Shown: positions 27,426-37,189, counted from the stretch's first letter. The stretch: DNA of 64,000 bases from Alitabrizicola rongguiensis (GCF_021491355.1 NZ_JAKENF010000001.1:1135517-1199516); one strand, 5' to 3'. Notes: generated by a model from the sequence alone, not told the origin. Numbers and translations are program-made.

Positions 27426-28352
27426 TTGACCACAGCTTACTTCCACCACCCGAGCTATGCCGCGCACCGCACGCCGGAGGGTCATCCCGAGCGCAGCGCC
27501 CGGATCGAGGTGGTCGAACGTGCGCTTGCCTCCAAGGAACTTGACCGACGCGAGGCGCCTCTGGCGCAAGAGGCCGATCTCCTCCGATGCCACCCGCAGC
27601 GCTATCTCGACCGGATCCGCGGCGCTGCCCCGCATGTCGGTTTGGTGCAGTTGGACCCGGACACCTGGATGGGGCCAAAGTCGCTGGACGCGGCGCTGCA
27701 TGCGGTCGGCGGGGTGACGGCGGCGGTCGACCTTGTTCTGGACGGAAGCGCCGCGAATGCGTTTGTAGGCTGCCGCCCCCCGGGCCATCATGCCGAACGC
27801 GAGACGCCCATGGGCTTCTGCCTGTTCGGCAATGTGGCAATCGGTGCAAAGCGGGCGCTCGACCACCACGGGCTTCTTCGGGTCGCGGTCGTCGACTTCG
27901 ATGTGCATCATGGCAACGGCACGCAGGACCTGCTTTGGGACGAAGAGCGAGTGTTGTTCATCTCGTCCCACCAGATGCCGCTCTGGCCCGGCACCGGAGC
28001 GGCGGGCGAACGCGGTGCGCATGGGCAGATCCTGAACGTGCCGCTCAAGCCGGGATCGGGCGGAGCCGAGATGCGGCGCGCCTACGAGACGGTCGTTTTG
28101 CCCCGCATCGCCGCCTTCGAGCCGGAACTGATCCTGGTTTCGGCCGGGTTCGACGCCCATGCAGACGATCCTTTGGCCGCGCTCGAGTGGCGCGAAAGGG
28201 ACTTTGCCTGGCTGACCGGGCGCATCTGCGACCTTGCCGAAACCTATGCCGGGGGGCGGGTGGTCTCGGCGCTTGAGGGCGGCTATGATCTGGACGCGCT
28301 GGCAGCGAGTGTCGCGGCGCATGTGGATGTCTTGAGGGAGCGGGGCGCATGA
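27426..28352 (+). CDS. Histone deacetylase-family (acetylpolyamine/acetoin-type) hydrolase
   Basis: Zinc-dependent deacetylase of the HDAC superfamily, 308 residues. Family motifs are in order: HPERSARIE, CRPPGHHAERETPMGFCLFGN with the catalytic histidine pair, VDFDVHHGNGTQ with zinc-binding Asp and His, and SAGFDAHADDPL with the second zinc Asp. Bacterial members act on acetylpolyamines or other small amides; the substrate here is unknown. The start is taken as TTG 27426, since no ATG or GTG precedes the HDAC homology (TTAYFHHPSYAAHRTPEGHP). The stop overlaps xseB by 4 bp, making it the first gene of a coupled cluster with xseB, ispA and dxs. Confidence 0.9.
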   Translation: MTTAYFHHPSYAAHRTPEGHPERSARIEVVERALASKELDRREAPLAQEADLLRCHPQRYLDRIRGAAPHVGLVQLDPDTWMGPKSLDAALHAVGGVTAAVDLVLDGSAANAFVGCRPPGHHAERETPMGFCLFGNVAIGAKRALDHHGLLRVAVVDFDVHHGNGTQDLLWDEERVLFISSHQMPLWPGTGAAGERGAHGQILNVPLKPGSGGAEMRRAYETVVLPRIAAFEPELILVSAGFDAHADDPLAALEWRERDFAWLTGRICDLAETYAGGRVVSALEGGYDLDALAASVAAHVDVLRERGA

Positions 28353-28585
28353 CGGCCGATCTGTCCGCGATGAGTTTTGAAGAGGCGATGGCCGAACTGG
28401 AAAAGGTCGTGACCCAGCTGGAAAAGGGGGATGTGGCCCTCGAGCAGTCGATCGCGCTTTACGAGCGCGGGGCGGCGCTCAAGGCTCATTGCGCCGAGAA
28501 GTTGCGTCAGGCCGAAGAGAAGGTCGAACTGATCCGCGCGCAGGAAGGCCGTGCCGTGGGCACCACCCCGGCGGAGGGGCTGTGA
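28349..28585 (+). CDS. xseB: Exodeoxyribonuclease VII small subunit
   Basis: Small subunit of the single-strand-specific exonuclease VII. The 78-residue length is normal. SFEEAMAELEKVVTQLEKGDVALEQSIALYERG is the conserved helical region by composition, followed by RQAEEKVELI. It overlaps the preceding HDAC-like gene by 4 bp (ATGA) and the following ispA by 4 bp (GTGA). The linkage xseB-ispA-dxs is widespread in proteobacteria, while the large subunit XseA is encoded elsewhere. Confidence 0.95.
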   Translation: MTADLSAMSFEEAMAELEKVVTQLEKGDVALEQSIALYERGAALKAHCAEKLRQAEEKVELIRAQEGRAVGTTPAEGL

Positions 28586-29451
28586 CCTTTCAGACCGCGC
28601 TGAACGCAGCGTCAGAGACAGTTCTGGCGCGGCTTGGCAAGGCGCTTGATGGCCGTGCTGACCTGCCCCTTGTCCATGCGATGCGCTACGCCTTGCAGGG
28701 GGGAAAGGGGATGCGCGGCTTCCTCGTTCTGGAAAGCGCTGCGCTGTTCGGCGTGAAGGCCGAGGTGGCGGTCAGCGCTGCTGCAGCCGTCGAGGCGCTA
28801 CATGCCTATTCGCTTGTCCATGATGACCTGCCCTGCATGGATGACGACGACTTGCGCCGGGGACAGCCGACGGTCCACGTCAAATGGGACGAAGCGACGG
28901 CGGTTCTGGCCGGGGACGCCCTGCAGACGCTTGCCTTCGAGCTCCTGACCGATCCTGCTCTGGGAAGTGGCGATGTCCGGGTGGCATTGGTCGCTGGTCT
29001 TGCGAAGGCTTCGGGTTCCGAGGGGATGGTGCTGGGCCAAGCGCTCGACATTGCTGCCGAGACGGCAGGCCGACCGCTGACGCTGCCCGAGATCACCACA
29101 CTTCAGGCTGGCAAGACCGGTGCCCTGATCCGTTGGTCGGCCGAGGCCGGCGCGGTGATTGCCGGTGCCGATCCCGCTCCGCTCGGCCGCTATGCCGCGG
29201 CCCTGGGCCTTGCCTTCCAGATCGCGGACGACATCCTTGACGTGGAAGGCGATGCGGCGAAGACCGGCAAGCGCCTGCGCAAGGATGCCGAGGCCGGGAA
29301 GGCGACTTTCGTCTCGCTGCTTGGGCTGGATGGCGCCAAAACGCGGGCCCGGGCGCTGGTGGCAGAGGCCGAGGCGGCGCTGGGCCCCTATGGCGACAGG
29401 GCCGCGACCTTGATCGATGCCGCGCGCTTCGTTATTGCGCGCGAGAACTGA
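28582..29451 (+). CDS. ispA: Geranyl/farnesyl diphosphate synthase
   Basis: Trans-prenyltransferase that condenses IPP with DMAPP and GPP to give FPP, feeding quinone, carotenoid and undecaprenyl synthesis. It has 289 residues. The first Asp-rich motif is [15 protein letters not shown] (DDx4D type, bacterial short-chain synthases) and the second is [26 protein letters not shown] lies between them. A GTG start at 28582 overlaps the xseB stop in the form GTGA; no ATG lies near the homology start. Its 3' end precedes dxs by 31 bp. Confidence 0.95.
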   Translation: MTFQTALNAASETVLARLGKALDGRADLPLVHAMRYALQGGKGMRGFLVLESAALFGVKAEVAVSAAAAVEALHAYSLVHDDLPCMDDDDLRRGQPTVHVKWDEATAVLAGDALQTLAFELLTDPALGSGDVRVALVAGLAKASGSEGMVLGQALDIAAETAGRPLTLPEITTLQAGKTGALIRWSAEAGAVIAGADPAPLGRYAAALGLAFQIADDILDVEGDAAKTGKRLRKDAEAGKATFVSLLGLDGAKTRARALVAEAEAALGPYGDRAATLIDAARFVIAREN

Positions 29452-29482
29452 TGCGGCGCCGCTGGGGCGCGAGAAGGCAGGC

Positions 29483-31396
29483 ATGACCGACCGACCGATG
29501 ACCCCGATGCTCGACCGTGTGACGCTGCCCGCCGACCTCAAGGCGCTGTCGGATCGCGAGCTTCACCAGCTGGCCGACGAACTGCGCGCCGAGACCATCA
29601 GCGCCGTGTCGGTGACGGGCGGGCATCTTGGCGCCGGGCTGGGCGTGGTCGAACTGACTGTGGCGCTGCACGCCGTCTTCGATGCGCCGCGCGACAAGAT
29701 CATCTGGGATGTCGGCCACCAATGCTATCCGCACAAGATCCTGACCGGGCGCCGCGACCGTATCCGCACCCTGCGTCAGGAGGATGGGCTCAGCGGCTTC
29801 ACCAAGCGCGCCGAAAGCCCCTATGACCCCTTCGGCGCCGCGCATTCCTCGACTTCGATCAGTGCCGCACTGGGCTTTGCCGTGGCGCGTGACCTTGGCT
29901 GCGATGGCGGCGATGCGATCGCGGTCATCGGCGACGGCTCGATGAGCGCCGGCATGGCCTTCGAGGCGATGAACAACGCCGGTCATCTGAAGAAGCGGCT
30001 GATCGTTATCCTGAACGACAATGAAATGTCGATCGCCCCACCGGTCGGTGCGCTGTCATCCTACCTGACCCGTCTTTACGCCGAGGGTCCGTTCCAGGAG
30101 CTGAAGGCCGCCGCCAAGGGCGCGGTCAGCCTGTTGCCGCCGCCCTTCCAGGAAGGCGCGCGGCGCGCGAAGGAAATGCTCAAGGGCATGGCCGTCGGCG
30201 GAACATTGTTCGAGGAGCTGGGCTTTTCCTACATCGGCCCGATCGACGGGCACGACCTCGACCAGCTTCTGCCCGTCCTGCGCACCGTCAAGGCGCGGGC
30301 GCAAGGGCCGGTCCTGATCCATGTGCTGACGAAGAAGGGCAAAGGCTATGCCCCGGCCGAGGCGGCGCGTGACCGCGGCCATGCCACCGGAAAGTTCGAC
30401 GTGCTGACCGGGGCGCAGGCCAAGTCGACGCCGAATGCGCCCTCCTACACGAAGGTCTTCGCGCAAAGCCTGATCCGCGCAGCCGAGACCGACGAGAAGA
30501 TCGTCGCGGTGACTGCTGCCATGCCTGATGGCACCGGGCTCGATCTCTTCGCCGAGCGCTTTCCGCGCCGCTGCTTCGACGTGGGCATCGCCGAGCAACA
30601 CGCGGTGACCTTCAGCGCCGGGATGGCTGCGGCGGGGCTGAAGCCCTTCTGCGCCATCTACTCGACCTTCCTGCAGCGCGGCTACGACCAGGTCGTGCAC
30701 GACGTGGCGATCCAGCGTCTGCCCGTCCGTTTCGCCATCGACCGGGCCGGGCTCGTCGGCGCCGACGGCGCGACCCATGCCGGCGCCTTCGACGTGGCGT
30801 TCCTCGCCAATCTGCCGGGCATGGTGGTCATGGCTGCAGCCGACGAGGCTGAACTGGTTCACATGGTCGCCACCGCGGCAGCGCATGATGCCGGCCCGAT
30901 TGCCTTCCGCTATCCCCGCGGCGAGGGGGTGGGGGTCGACATGCCGGCGCGGGGCATTCCGCTCGAGATCGGAAGGGGACGGGTCATCCGAGAAGGCGCG
31001 CGCGTCGCACTCCTCTCCTTCGGGACGCGGCTGCGCGAAGTTCTTCTGGCGGCCGAGGCGCTGGCACAGCGCGGCATTGGCCCGACCGTCGTCGACGCCC
31101 GCTTTGCCAAGCCGCTTGACCGCGACCTGATCCTGCGCCTGGCGCGTGAGCACGAGGCGCTCATTACCATCGAAGAGGGCGCGGTTGGCGGCTTTGCCAG
31201 CCATGTCGCGCAGCTTCTGGCCGAGGAGGGCGTCTTCGACAAAGGGCTCAAGTTCCGCTCGATGGTCCTGCCTGATACCTTCATCGATCAAGCCAGCCCC
31301 GAGGCGATGTATGCCACCGCTGGCATGAACGCTCCGCAGATCGAGGCGAAGGTGCTCGAGACACTGGGCGTGGCGGTGGTGGGAAAAAGGGCCTGA
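29483..31396 (+). CDS. dxs: 1-deoxy-D-xylulose-5-phosphate synthase
   Basis: First enzyme of the MEP isoprenoid pathway, joining pyruvate and glyceraldehyde-3-phosphate with thiamine diphosphate. It has 637 residues, full length. The TPP motif is [19 protein letters not shown], the catalytic Glu is in [15 protein letters not shown], and [16 protein letters not shown] is the conserved N-terminal block. The ATG at 29483 is preferred, since an earlier in-frame start would lie inside ispA. Placement after ispA links precursor supply and chain elongation. TPP dependence also connects it to the thiamine importer in this window, though only by shared cofactor. Confidence 0.97.
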   Translation: MTDRPMTPMLDRVTLPADLKALSDRELHQLADELRAETISAVSVTGGHLGAGLGVVELTVALHAVFDAPRDKIIWDVGHQCYPHKILTGRRDRIRTLRQEDGLSGFTKRAESPYDPFGAAHSSTSISAALGFAVARDLGCDGGDAIAVIGDGSMSAGMAFEAMNNAGHLKKRLIVILNDNEMSIAPPVGALSSYLTRLYAEGPFQELKAAAKGAVSLLPPPFQEGARRAKEMLKGMAVGGTLFEELGFSYIGPIDGHDLDQLLPVLRTVKARAQGPVLIHVLTKKGKGYAPAEAARDRGHATGKFDVLTGAQAKSTPNAPSYTKVFAQSLIRAAETDEKIVAVTAAMPDGTGLDLFAERFPRRCFDVGIAEQHAVTFSAGMAAAGLKPFCAIYSTFLQRGYDQVVHDVAIQRLPVRFAIDRAGLVGADGATHAGAFDVAFLANLPGMVVMAAADEAELVHMVATAAAHDAGPIAFRYPRGEGVGVDMPARGIPLEIGRGRVIREGARVALLSFGTRLREVLLAAEALAQRGIGPTVVDARFAKPLDRDLILRLAREHEALITIEEGAVGGFASHVAQLLAEEGVFDKGLKFRSMVLPDTFIDQASPEAMYATAGMNAPQIEAKVLETLGVAVVGKRA

Positions 31397-31623
31397 ACCC
31401 CAGTTCAGCGCAATCCTAAACACGAAAGCTGTGTGCGGTCTGATGCGCCAGCCATTCCCCAGGCACATCCCGGCCATGCAACCGGCGAAGCCACTCTGCC
31501 CTTGCCGACGAATGTTTCCGCGCGTCAAATGAAGCGCGAAGTCTGATCTTTCCTTTGGCGGCATGCCGTCGCCCTGCCGGAGCCTCTCCCTTGTCCAGCA
31601 TCGATTGCGTGCCTACCGGGCGC

Positions 31624-32859
31624 ATGGTCCCCGTTCGTGCGAACCCCTTCCTTGTTCACCTCGCACTGGCGATGGGTGGCTTTGCCATCGGCACGTCGGA
31701 ATTCGCCGCCATGAGCCTGCTGCCCTATTTTGCGCCGGACCTGCAGATAGATGAGGTGGTCGCGAGCCACGTCATCAGTGCCTATGCGCTTGGCGTTGTC
31801 GTAGGTGCGCCGGTGCTTGCTGTGCTGGGTGCGCGCATGTCGAGGCGGCGTCTGCTCATCGCACTGATGCTGGCCTATGCAGTGGCCAACCTGCTGACAG
31901 CCTTCGCCGCAAGCTATGGGCAGATGCTGGCCGCGCGGTTTCTGGCGGGACTGCCGCATGGCGCCTTTTTCGGAGTCGCGGCGCTGGTGGCCGCAAGTGT
32001 TGTCGGACCGAAAGAGCGCAACAAGGCAGTCGCGCGGGTGATGATCGGTCTGACGGTGGCGACGGTGCTGGGTGTGCCTTTCGCCAACTTGCTCGGTCAA
32101 AGCATCGGTTGGCGATGGGGCTTCGGCCTTGTGGCGATCCTCGCCTGCCTGACGGCGACGGCCGTGTTCTTCAAGGCGCCCAAGGATGCCCCCAGGCATG
32201 GCATCAATACGCTTTCGGAACTGGGCGCCCTGGCCAATCGGCAGGTTCTTCTGACCCTGGCAACTGCGGCCATCGGTTTCGGCGGGTTCTTTGCCGTCTA
32301 TACCTATGTCGCCTCGACGCTGATCGACGTGACAGGCGCCGGCGAGTCCGCCGTTCCGCCGGTGCTTGCTCTGATGGGGATCGGCATGACGCTTGGCACG
32401 CTGCTTGCGGGCTGGGGCGCCGACCGTAACCCGGTCGTGACCGCCTGGACGATCCTCGGGGCCTCGTTCCTTCTGATGCTGGTCTACCCATCGACCACAG
32501 GGAATGTCTGGCTGATGGCGCTGGTCCTGTTCGGGATCGGGCTATCCGGGGGGTTTGGCACGGTTCTGCAGACCCGGCTCATGGATGTTGCGGGCGAGGC
32601 CCAGACGATGGCGGCTGCGATGAACCATTCCGCATTCAACGTGGCTAATGCCCTTGGCCCGCTCTTCGCCTCGATGGCGATTGCGGCAGGCTACGGCTTG
32701 CAGTCATCGGGTTATGTGGGGGCGGCGCTCACCGCGGCAGGGATGGTTGTCTATGGTCTGACCCTGTGGGATGCCCGGCGCAGCCCGCGCTGGCGGATCG
32801 TCACTCCCTATCGAGAAGCGAACGAAGCCCTTCCCGATAGGTCGGATAAAGCAGCCTGA
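31624..32859 (+). CDS. MFS transporter (arabinose-efflux/multidrug type)
   Basis: Drug:H+ antiporter-like major facilitator with about 12 membrane helices, 411 residues. GGFAIGTSEFAAMSLLPYFA is the family N-terminal segment, and GARMSRRRLLIALMLAY is the loop 2-3 signature. Motif C-like GLPHGAFFGVAALVAASVVG follows. The substrate is unknown. The ATG at 31624 begins right before helix 1, but no strong ribosome-binding site is seen, so the start is moderately sure. Its last 59 bp overlap the 3' end of the convergent epimerase gene. Between dxs and this start (31397-31623) I see only a weak 6-bp hairpin. Confidence 0.88.
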   Translation: MVPVRANPFLVHLALAMGGFAIGTSEFAAMSLLPYFAPDLQIDEVVASHVISAYALGVVVGAPVLAVLGARMSRRRLLIALMLAYAVANLLTAFAASYGQMLAARFLAGLPHGAFFGVAALVAASVVGPKERNKAVARVMIGLTVATVLGVPFANLLGQSIGWRWGFGLVAILACLTATAVFFKAPKDAPRHGINTLSELGALANRQVLLTLATAAIGFGGFFAVYTYVASTLIDVTGAGESAVPPVLALMGIGMTLGTLLAGWGADRNPVVTAWTILGASFLLMLVYPSTTGNVWLMALVLFGIGLSGGFGTVLQTRLMDVAGEAQTMAAAMNHSAFNVANALGPLFASMAIAAGYGLQSSGYVGAALTAAGMVVYGLTLWDARRSPRWRIVTPYREANEALPDRSDKAA

Positions 32860-33640
32860 CGCCGAGCCGCTCCTTGATCCGGTCATTCCTGACCCGCTTG
32901 CTTTCGGCGTAGAAGCTGCGGGCCATCGGCGTCATGTCCGCCTCATCATAGGCGATGGATGGCGGGCGCGGCAGGCCGAGGAGTTCCGCGGCATGGATCA
33001 GCACGTCCTCGGGCGGGGCCGGATCGTCGTCGCAGACATTGTAGATCGCGCCCGGATCGGGGGCGTGGATCGAAGCCTCCAGCACCTGTGCTATATCCTC
33101 GACATGGATGCGGCTGAACACCTGCCCCGGCTTGATGATCAGCCGCGCCGTTCCGTCACGCACCTTTTCGAACGGCCCGCGACTGGGCCCATAGATCCCC
33201 GCCAGACGGAAGATGTGGAGCGGCAGATCGAGGGCCCGCCACTCTGCCTCGGCCGCTACCCGCTGGCGCCCGCGCTCGGTGCCGGGGGTCAGGGGCGTGG
33301 TTTCGTCGACCCAGCCGCCCTGATGATCGCCATAGACGCCAGTGGTCGAGAGATATCCGACCCAGTTCCATTTGTGTGCCGCGATCAGCGGGCCAAGCTG
33401 GCGCAAGGCCGGATCGCCCGCGGTATCGGGTGCGATCGAACTGAGAAGATGCGTCGCTTCGGCGATCGCCGGGCCCGCGTCCTCGCCCCAGATCAACGGC
33501 TCCACGCCTTCTGCCGCAATCTCTGCCACATGGTTGGCGCTCCGCGTCGTGCCGATGACCCGCCAGCCTTGCGGGATCAGCCGGCGGGCAAGCGCGCGGG
33601 CAGAATAGCCGTGGCCGAGCGAAAGAAGGACGGGTTGCAT
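32801..33640 (-). CDS. NAD(P)-dependent epimerase/dehydratase-like protein
   Basis: Extended SDR-fold protein, 279 residues. The glycine motif is SLGHGYSARALARRL (GxGxxA variant), followed by STTGVYGDHQGGWVDE, the region containing the active-site Tyr-like position. GIYGPSRGPF and ICNVCDDDP-like NVCDDDPAP also fit NAD(P)-binding sugar epimerases of the YeeZ-like group. The atypical Rossmann motif means substrate and activity are open. The ATG at 33640 starts directly before the Rossmann strand. The 3' end overlaps the MFS gene by 59 bp in antisense orientation, while its start lies 134 bp from the divergent amn. Confidence 0.85.
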   Translation of the reverse strand: MQPVLLSLGHGYSARALARRLIPQGWRVIGTTRSANHVAEIAAEGVEPLIWGEDAGPAIAEATHLLSSIAPDTAGDPALRQLGPLIAAHKWNWVGYLSTTGVYGDHQGGWVDETTPLTPGTERGRQRVAAEAEWRALDLPLHIFRLAGIYGPSRGPFEKVRDGTARLIIKPGQVFSRIHVEDIAQVLEASIHAPDPGAIYNVCDDDPAPPEDVLIHAAELLGLPRPPSIAYDEADMTPMARSFYAESKRVRNDRIKERLGVRLLYPTYREGLRSLLDRE

Positions 33641-33774
33641 GCGCCGGTTATCGGCGGCGCGGCGCCAAGGTGCAAGCCTGTCATCGTCCCGACACCGGAT
33701 TGCGGCAGGGAGGAGCACTTGCACCAGCGACCCGGTTTCGTGTTAGATGCCGGATCAAACTTCGGGACCCCGAG

Positions 33775-35256
33775 ATGAAAGACGATCAGACCCTGCCGAT
33801 CCTGACCCCGCCTGCGCTGCCGCACGAGGCTTTCACCGATGCCGCAGCCGCCGTGGAACGGCTGGAGAGAATCTATAGAGACGCGACGGCCTTTCTCGTC
33901 GAGCAGTTCAGCAAGGCAGTCAGAAGCGGCCGGCCACAAGCGAGGGTGCGCGCCTTCTACCCCGAGATCCGTCTGACGGTCGGCACCTATGTCAAGGTCG
34001 ACAGCCGCCTGAGTTTTGGCCATGTCTCGTCGCCCGGCACCTATGCCACGACCGTCACGCAGCCCGAACTGTTCCGGAACTACCTGGTCCAGCAACTTGG
34101 CCTTCTCATCCACAATCACGGCGTGCCGGTGATCATCGGTCCTTCCGAGACCCCGATCCCCGTCCACTTTGCCGTCGCGGGCGAAAAGGGCGTGACAGTG
34201 CCGCATGAAGGCGTGCTGGACTTCAGTCTGCGCGATGTCTTCGACGTGCCCGACCTGGCCACCACCAATGACGATATCGTCAATGGCCGGCAGCTGGAGA
34301 ACGCGGACGGTTCTTTCCCGCTTGCACCCTTCACGGCGCAGCGGGTGGATTACTCTCTGGCGCGGCTCACGCATTACACTGCCACGGACCCTGTGCATTT
34401 CCAGAACCACGTCCTGTTCACCAACTACCAGTTCTATGTCGACGAGTTCGAAGCCTTCGCCCGCGCCGCACTTGGCGATCCGTCGAGCGGCTACACCTCC
34501 TTCGTGGCGCCGGGGAACCAGGAGATCACCAGCCCCGATGCGGACATCGCGCTGCTGACCAAGCTGCCGCAGATGCCCACCTACCACCTCAAGCGCCTCG
34601 ACGGGCAGGGGATCACGCTGGTCAACATCGGTGTCGGCCCCTCGAACGCCAAGACCGCGACCGACCATATCGCCGTTCTGCGCCCCCATGCCTGGCTGAT
34701 GGTCGGCCATTGCGCTGGCCTCAGGAACAGCCAAAGCTTGGGCGATTTTGTCCTGGCACATGCCTATGTCCGCGAGGATCACGTTCTTGACGACGATCTG
34801 CCGGTCTGGGTGCCGATCCCGGCACTGGCCGAGATCCAGATCGCGTTGCAGCAGGCGGTCGCCGACGTGACGCAGCTCGACGGATACGAGCTCAAGCGCA
34901 TCATGCGCACGGGCACGGTTGCCACCATCGACAACCGCAACTGGGAGCTGCGCGACCAGTCCGGCCCGGTCGCCCGCCTCAGCCAGAGCCGCGCCATCGC
35001 GCTGGACATGGAAAGCGCAACTATCGCCGCGAACGGGTTTCGCTTCCGTGTGCCCTACGGCACGCTTCTCTGCGTCAGCGACAAGCCGCTCCATGGCGAG
35101 CTGAAACTGCCGGGGATGGCCAGCGAGTTCTACCGCACCCAGGTGGCTAGCCACCTGCAGATCGGGGTGCGGGCGATGGAGCTTCTCCGCAACACGCCGA
35201 TCGAAAAGCTGCACAGCCGTAAACTGCGCAGTTTCGAGGAGACGGCCTTCCTTTAG
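33775..35256 (+). CDS. amn: AMP nucleosidase
   Basis: Hydrolyses AMP to adenine and ribose-5-phosphate, adjusting adenylate levels. It has 493 residues, the size of the two-domain bacterial enzyme. The N-terminal regulatory domain has RAFYPEIRLTVGTYVKVDSR. The C-terminal nucleoside phosphorylase-like domain has VNIGVGPSNAKTATDHIAVL, WLMVGHCAGLRNSQSLGDFV and ALDMESATIAANGFRFRVPYG with the active-site region. The ATG at 33775 is the first start with family similarity. It is divergent from the epimerase-like gene and upstream of the HU gene by 150 bp. Confidence 0.95.
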   Translation: MKDDQTLPILTPPALPHEAFTDAAAAVERLERIYRDATAFLVEQFSKAVRSGRPQARVRAFYPEIRLTVGTYVKVDSRLSFGHVSSPGTYATTVTQPELFRNYLVQQLGLLIHNHGVPVIIGPSETPIPVHFAVAGEKGVTVPHEGVLDFSLRDVFDVPDLATTNDDIVNGRQLENADGSFPLAPFTAQRVDYSLARLTHYTATDPVHFQNHVLFTNYQFYVDEFEAFARAALGDPSSGYTSFVAPGNQEITSPDADIALLTKLPQMPTYHLKRLDGQGITLVNIGVGPSNAKTATDHIAVLRPHAWLMVGHCAGLRNSQSLGDFVLAHAYVREDHVLDDDLPVWVPIPALAEIQIALQQAVADVTQLDGYELKRIMRTGTVATIDNRNWELRDQSGPVARLSQSRAIALDMESATIAANGFRFRVPYGTLLCVSDKPLHGELKLPGMASEFYRTQVASHLQIGVRAMELLRNTPIEKLHSRKLRSFEETAFL

Positions 35257-35406
35257 GACCGTTCCCGACTTTCCGAAGGAGAAAGGCGGCGTTTCAAGGC
35301 GAAATCGCTTGATTTGCGCGTCAAAACCCTGTCGAACGGGCGGCATCGCCCCGACCGCGGGGCTAGGATGACCCCGTGCATCGGGGCAAGAACAAGGAGA
35401 CAGGAA

Positions 35407-35694
35407 ATGTCGAAACCAATGACCAAGACGCAACTGGTCGCCGCGCTGGCTGAAGAAATGGGATCCGACAAGAAAACCGCCTCGGCCGCGCTTGACGCCA
35501 TTGCGGCCCTCGTGTCCCGCGAAGTCGCCGCTGGCGGCACCGTGACCCTGCCGGGCCTCGGCAAGGTCGCCTGCAAGTCGCGCCCCGAGCGTCAGGTCCG
35601 CAACCCGGCCACCGGCGAGACCATCACCAAGCCGGCTGACAAGCAGGTGAAGTTCTCGATCGCCAAGGCGCTGAAGGACAGCGTCAACGGCTGA
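35407..35694 (+). CDS. hup: HU-family DNA-binding protein
   Basis: Histone-like protein that bends and compacts DNA as a dimer. The 95 residues fit HU. MTKTQLVAALAEEMGSDKKTA is the N-terminal helix pair, GLGKVACKSRPERQVRNP the beta arm with the conserved RNPxTG (RNPATGETI), and VKFSIAKALKDSVN the C-terminus. A strong ribosome-binding site (AGGAGACAGGAA) lies upstream, consistent with high expression. A rho-independent terminator follows 37 bp after the stop, so it is transcribed alone. Confidence 0.95.
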   Translation: MSKPMTKTQLVAALAEEMGSDKKTASAALDAIAALVSREVAAGGTVTLPGLGKVACKSRPERQVRNPATGETITKPADKQVKFSIAKALKDSVNG

Positions 35695-35730
35695 TCCAGC
35701 CCCGCCGCTTGCGCGACGTGGAACCAGGTC

Positions 35731-35759
35731 AGGGTCGCCTTTCGGCGACCCTTTCCTTA
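35731..35759. terminator. Terminator of the HU gene, shared with the convergent GST
   Basis: AGGGTCGCC TTTC GGCGACCCT, a perfect 9-bp stem at 35731-35752, followed by TTCCTTAT on the plus strand and preceded by GACCTGGTT-like sequence on the minus. It lies between two converging genes. Confidence 0.8.
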
Positions 35760-35787
35760 TGGAGGTTGACAGGCACCGGACGGTGGC

Positions 35788-36408
35788 TCAGGCCGCCCAC
35801 CGCGCCATCGCCGCAGCATCGCGCGCACGCGCCCTTTCGGCAGCGGGACGGGATTTGCAGCGCTCGACCCAGTCGCGGATCGCCGCGCTGTCCGGCGTGA
35901 TCTGCGGTGCCCAGATGAAGGGCGAGTGCAGGAGCAGGTCCACCGTCGTGAACCGGTCCCCCATCAGCCATGGCCCCTTTGCAAGCGCCGTCTCGAGGCG
36001 GGCAAAGACCTCTGGCAGGCCGCGCAAGCTGGCCTCGAAGCCCGGATGCGAAAGGCCGCAGAGATGGGCGATTATCACCGGCTCGACCACGCCCGCGTAC
36101 CAGAACATCCAACTCAGGTAGCGCCCGCGCTGCGGATCGCCTTGCGCCACACCAAGGCCGCACTGCGGATAAAGCCCGGTCAGATAGAGCAGGATCGCCG
36201 CAGTCTCCCAGATCTCGACCCCGTCATGAACCAGAAGCGGAACCTTCCCCTCGGGATGCGGGTTGTTGGGGTCGCGCTTGCCTGTTCCGCTCATCATCCG
36301 TGGAATGTCCACCTCGACGATCTTGATCTCCGGTGGGTTACCCAGTTCCTCGATCAGGGACAGGACGCGCGACGAACGGCTTTGCGGGGCGTGGTACAGG
36401 GTCATCAT
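35788..36408 (-). CDS. Glutathione S-transferase family protein
   Basis: GST-fold protein of 206 residues. LYHAPQSRSSRVLSLIEELG at the N-terminus has the Ser-rich active-site loop of beta or theta-like classes. HPEGKVPLLVHDG and IWETAAILLYLTGLYP are glutathione-binding motifs, and MGDRFTTVDLLLHSP belongs to the C-terminal domain. Two adjacent ATG codons (36408 and 36405) are equally possible starts. It is divergent from a WYL-type regulator gene starting only 79 bp away, which suggests that the regulator may control it. The substrate is unknown. Confidence 0.9.
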   Translation of the reverse strand: MMTLYHAPQSRSSRVLSLIEELGNPPEIKIVEVDIPRMMSGTGKRDPNNPHPEGKVPLLVHDGVEIWETAAILLYLTGLYPQCGLGVAQGDPQRGRYLSWMFWYAGVVEPVIIAHLCGLSHPGFEASLRGLPEVFARLETALAKGPWLMGDRFTTVDLLLHSPFIWAPQITPDSAAIRDWVERCKSRPAAERARARDAAAMARWAA

Positions 36409-36487
36409 CGCCGGGGTTCCTTTGCTCTGGCGGTTTCCGATGCCCTCTTTATGCTGCACCTCTGCTGACAGTTTCCGGCAGGAGGCC

Positions 36488-37189
36488 ATGTCCCGCTCCG
36501 ATCGCCTTTTTCGTCTGCTCGACACGCTCCGCCGCCTGCCGCAGCCGGTCACGGCTGCGCGGCTTGCCGAGGAAACCAGCGTCTGCCTGCGCACGCTCTA
36601 TCGCGACATCGACACGCTTCGGGCGGGCGGGGCGCTGATCGATGGCGAGGCAGGGTTGGGCTATACGCTGACTGAGGATCCCGCCCTGCCGCCGCAGATG
36701 TTCGACCGGCTGGAGGTCGAGGCGCTGGTGCTGGGGCTGGCCGAGGTGCGGCTTCTGGGCGATCCCGAATTGGCCCGCGCCGCCGAAGGCGCGATGGCCA
36801 AGATCACGGCCACCTTGCCTGAGCGTGTCCAGCGGCAGGCGATCCACGCGGCGCTCATGGCCTACCGCTTCGAACGGCGCCCGCCGCCTCCGCCGCATAT
36901 GGCGCAGATCCGTCAGGCGATCTGGGATGAGCGCGCGATGGACATCGCCTATCGCGATCAGGATGGCACCGAGACTCGCCGCAGGATCCTGCCGCTAGCC
37001 ATCGTGTTTCTCGACAAGACCCTGCTCCTGCTTGCCTGGTGCAACCTGCGGCAGGATTTCCGCCGCTTCCACCTGTCGCGTATCGCTGAAGCGCACTCGA
37101 CCGACGACAGTTTCCGCCCCCGCCGTGTGCCTATGCTGCGCGCCTTCATACGGCAGCTCAGAGGCGAACAGGCACCCGTTCGCACATAG
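36488..37189 (+). CDS. HTH and WYL domain transcriptional regulator (YafY-like)
   Basis: Predicted ligand-responsive regulator, 233 residues. The N-terminal helix-turn-helix has VTAARLAEETSVCLRTLYRDIDTLRAGGALI at about residues 20-50, typical of DeoR/HTH_11 proteins. The WYL domain begins near residue 140 (IAYRDQDGTETRRRILPLA, LLAWCNLRQDFRRFHLSRI), in which the characteristic WYL triplet appears as AWC. Ligand unknown. The ATG at 36488 has a GGAGG ribosome-binding site 4 bp upstream. It is divergent from a GST gene with a 79-bp gap, the classic arrangement of a local regulator and its target. Confidence 0.88.
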   Translation: MSRSDRLFRLLDTLRRLPQPVTAARLAEETSVCLRTLYRDIDTLRAGGALIDGEAGLGYTLTEDPALPPQMFDRLEVEALVLGLAEVRLLGDPELARAAEGAMAKITATLPERVQRQAIHAALMAYRFERRPPPPPHMAQIRQAIWDERAMDIAYRDQDGTETRRRILPLAIVFLDKTLLLLAWCNLRQDFRRFHLSRIAEAHSTDDSFRPRRVPMLRAFIRQLRGEQAPVRT

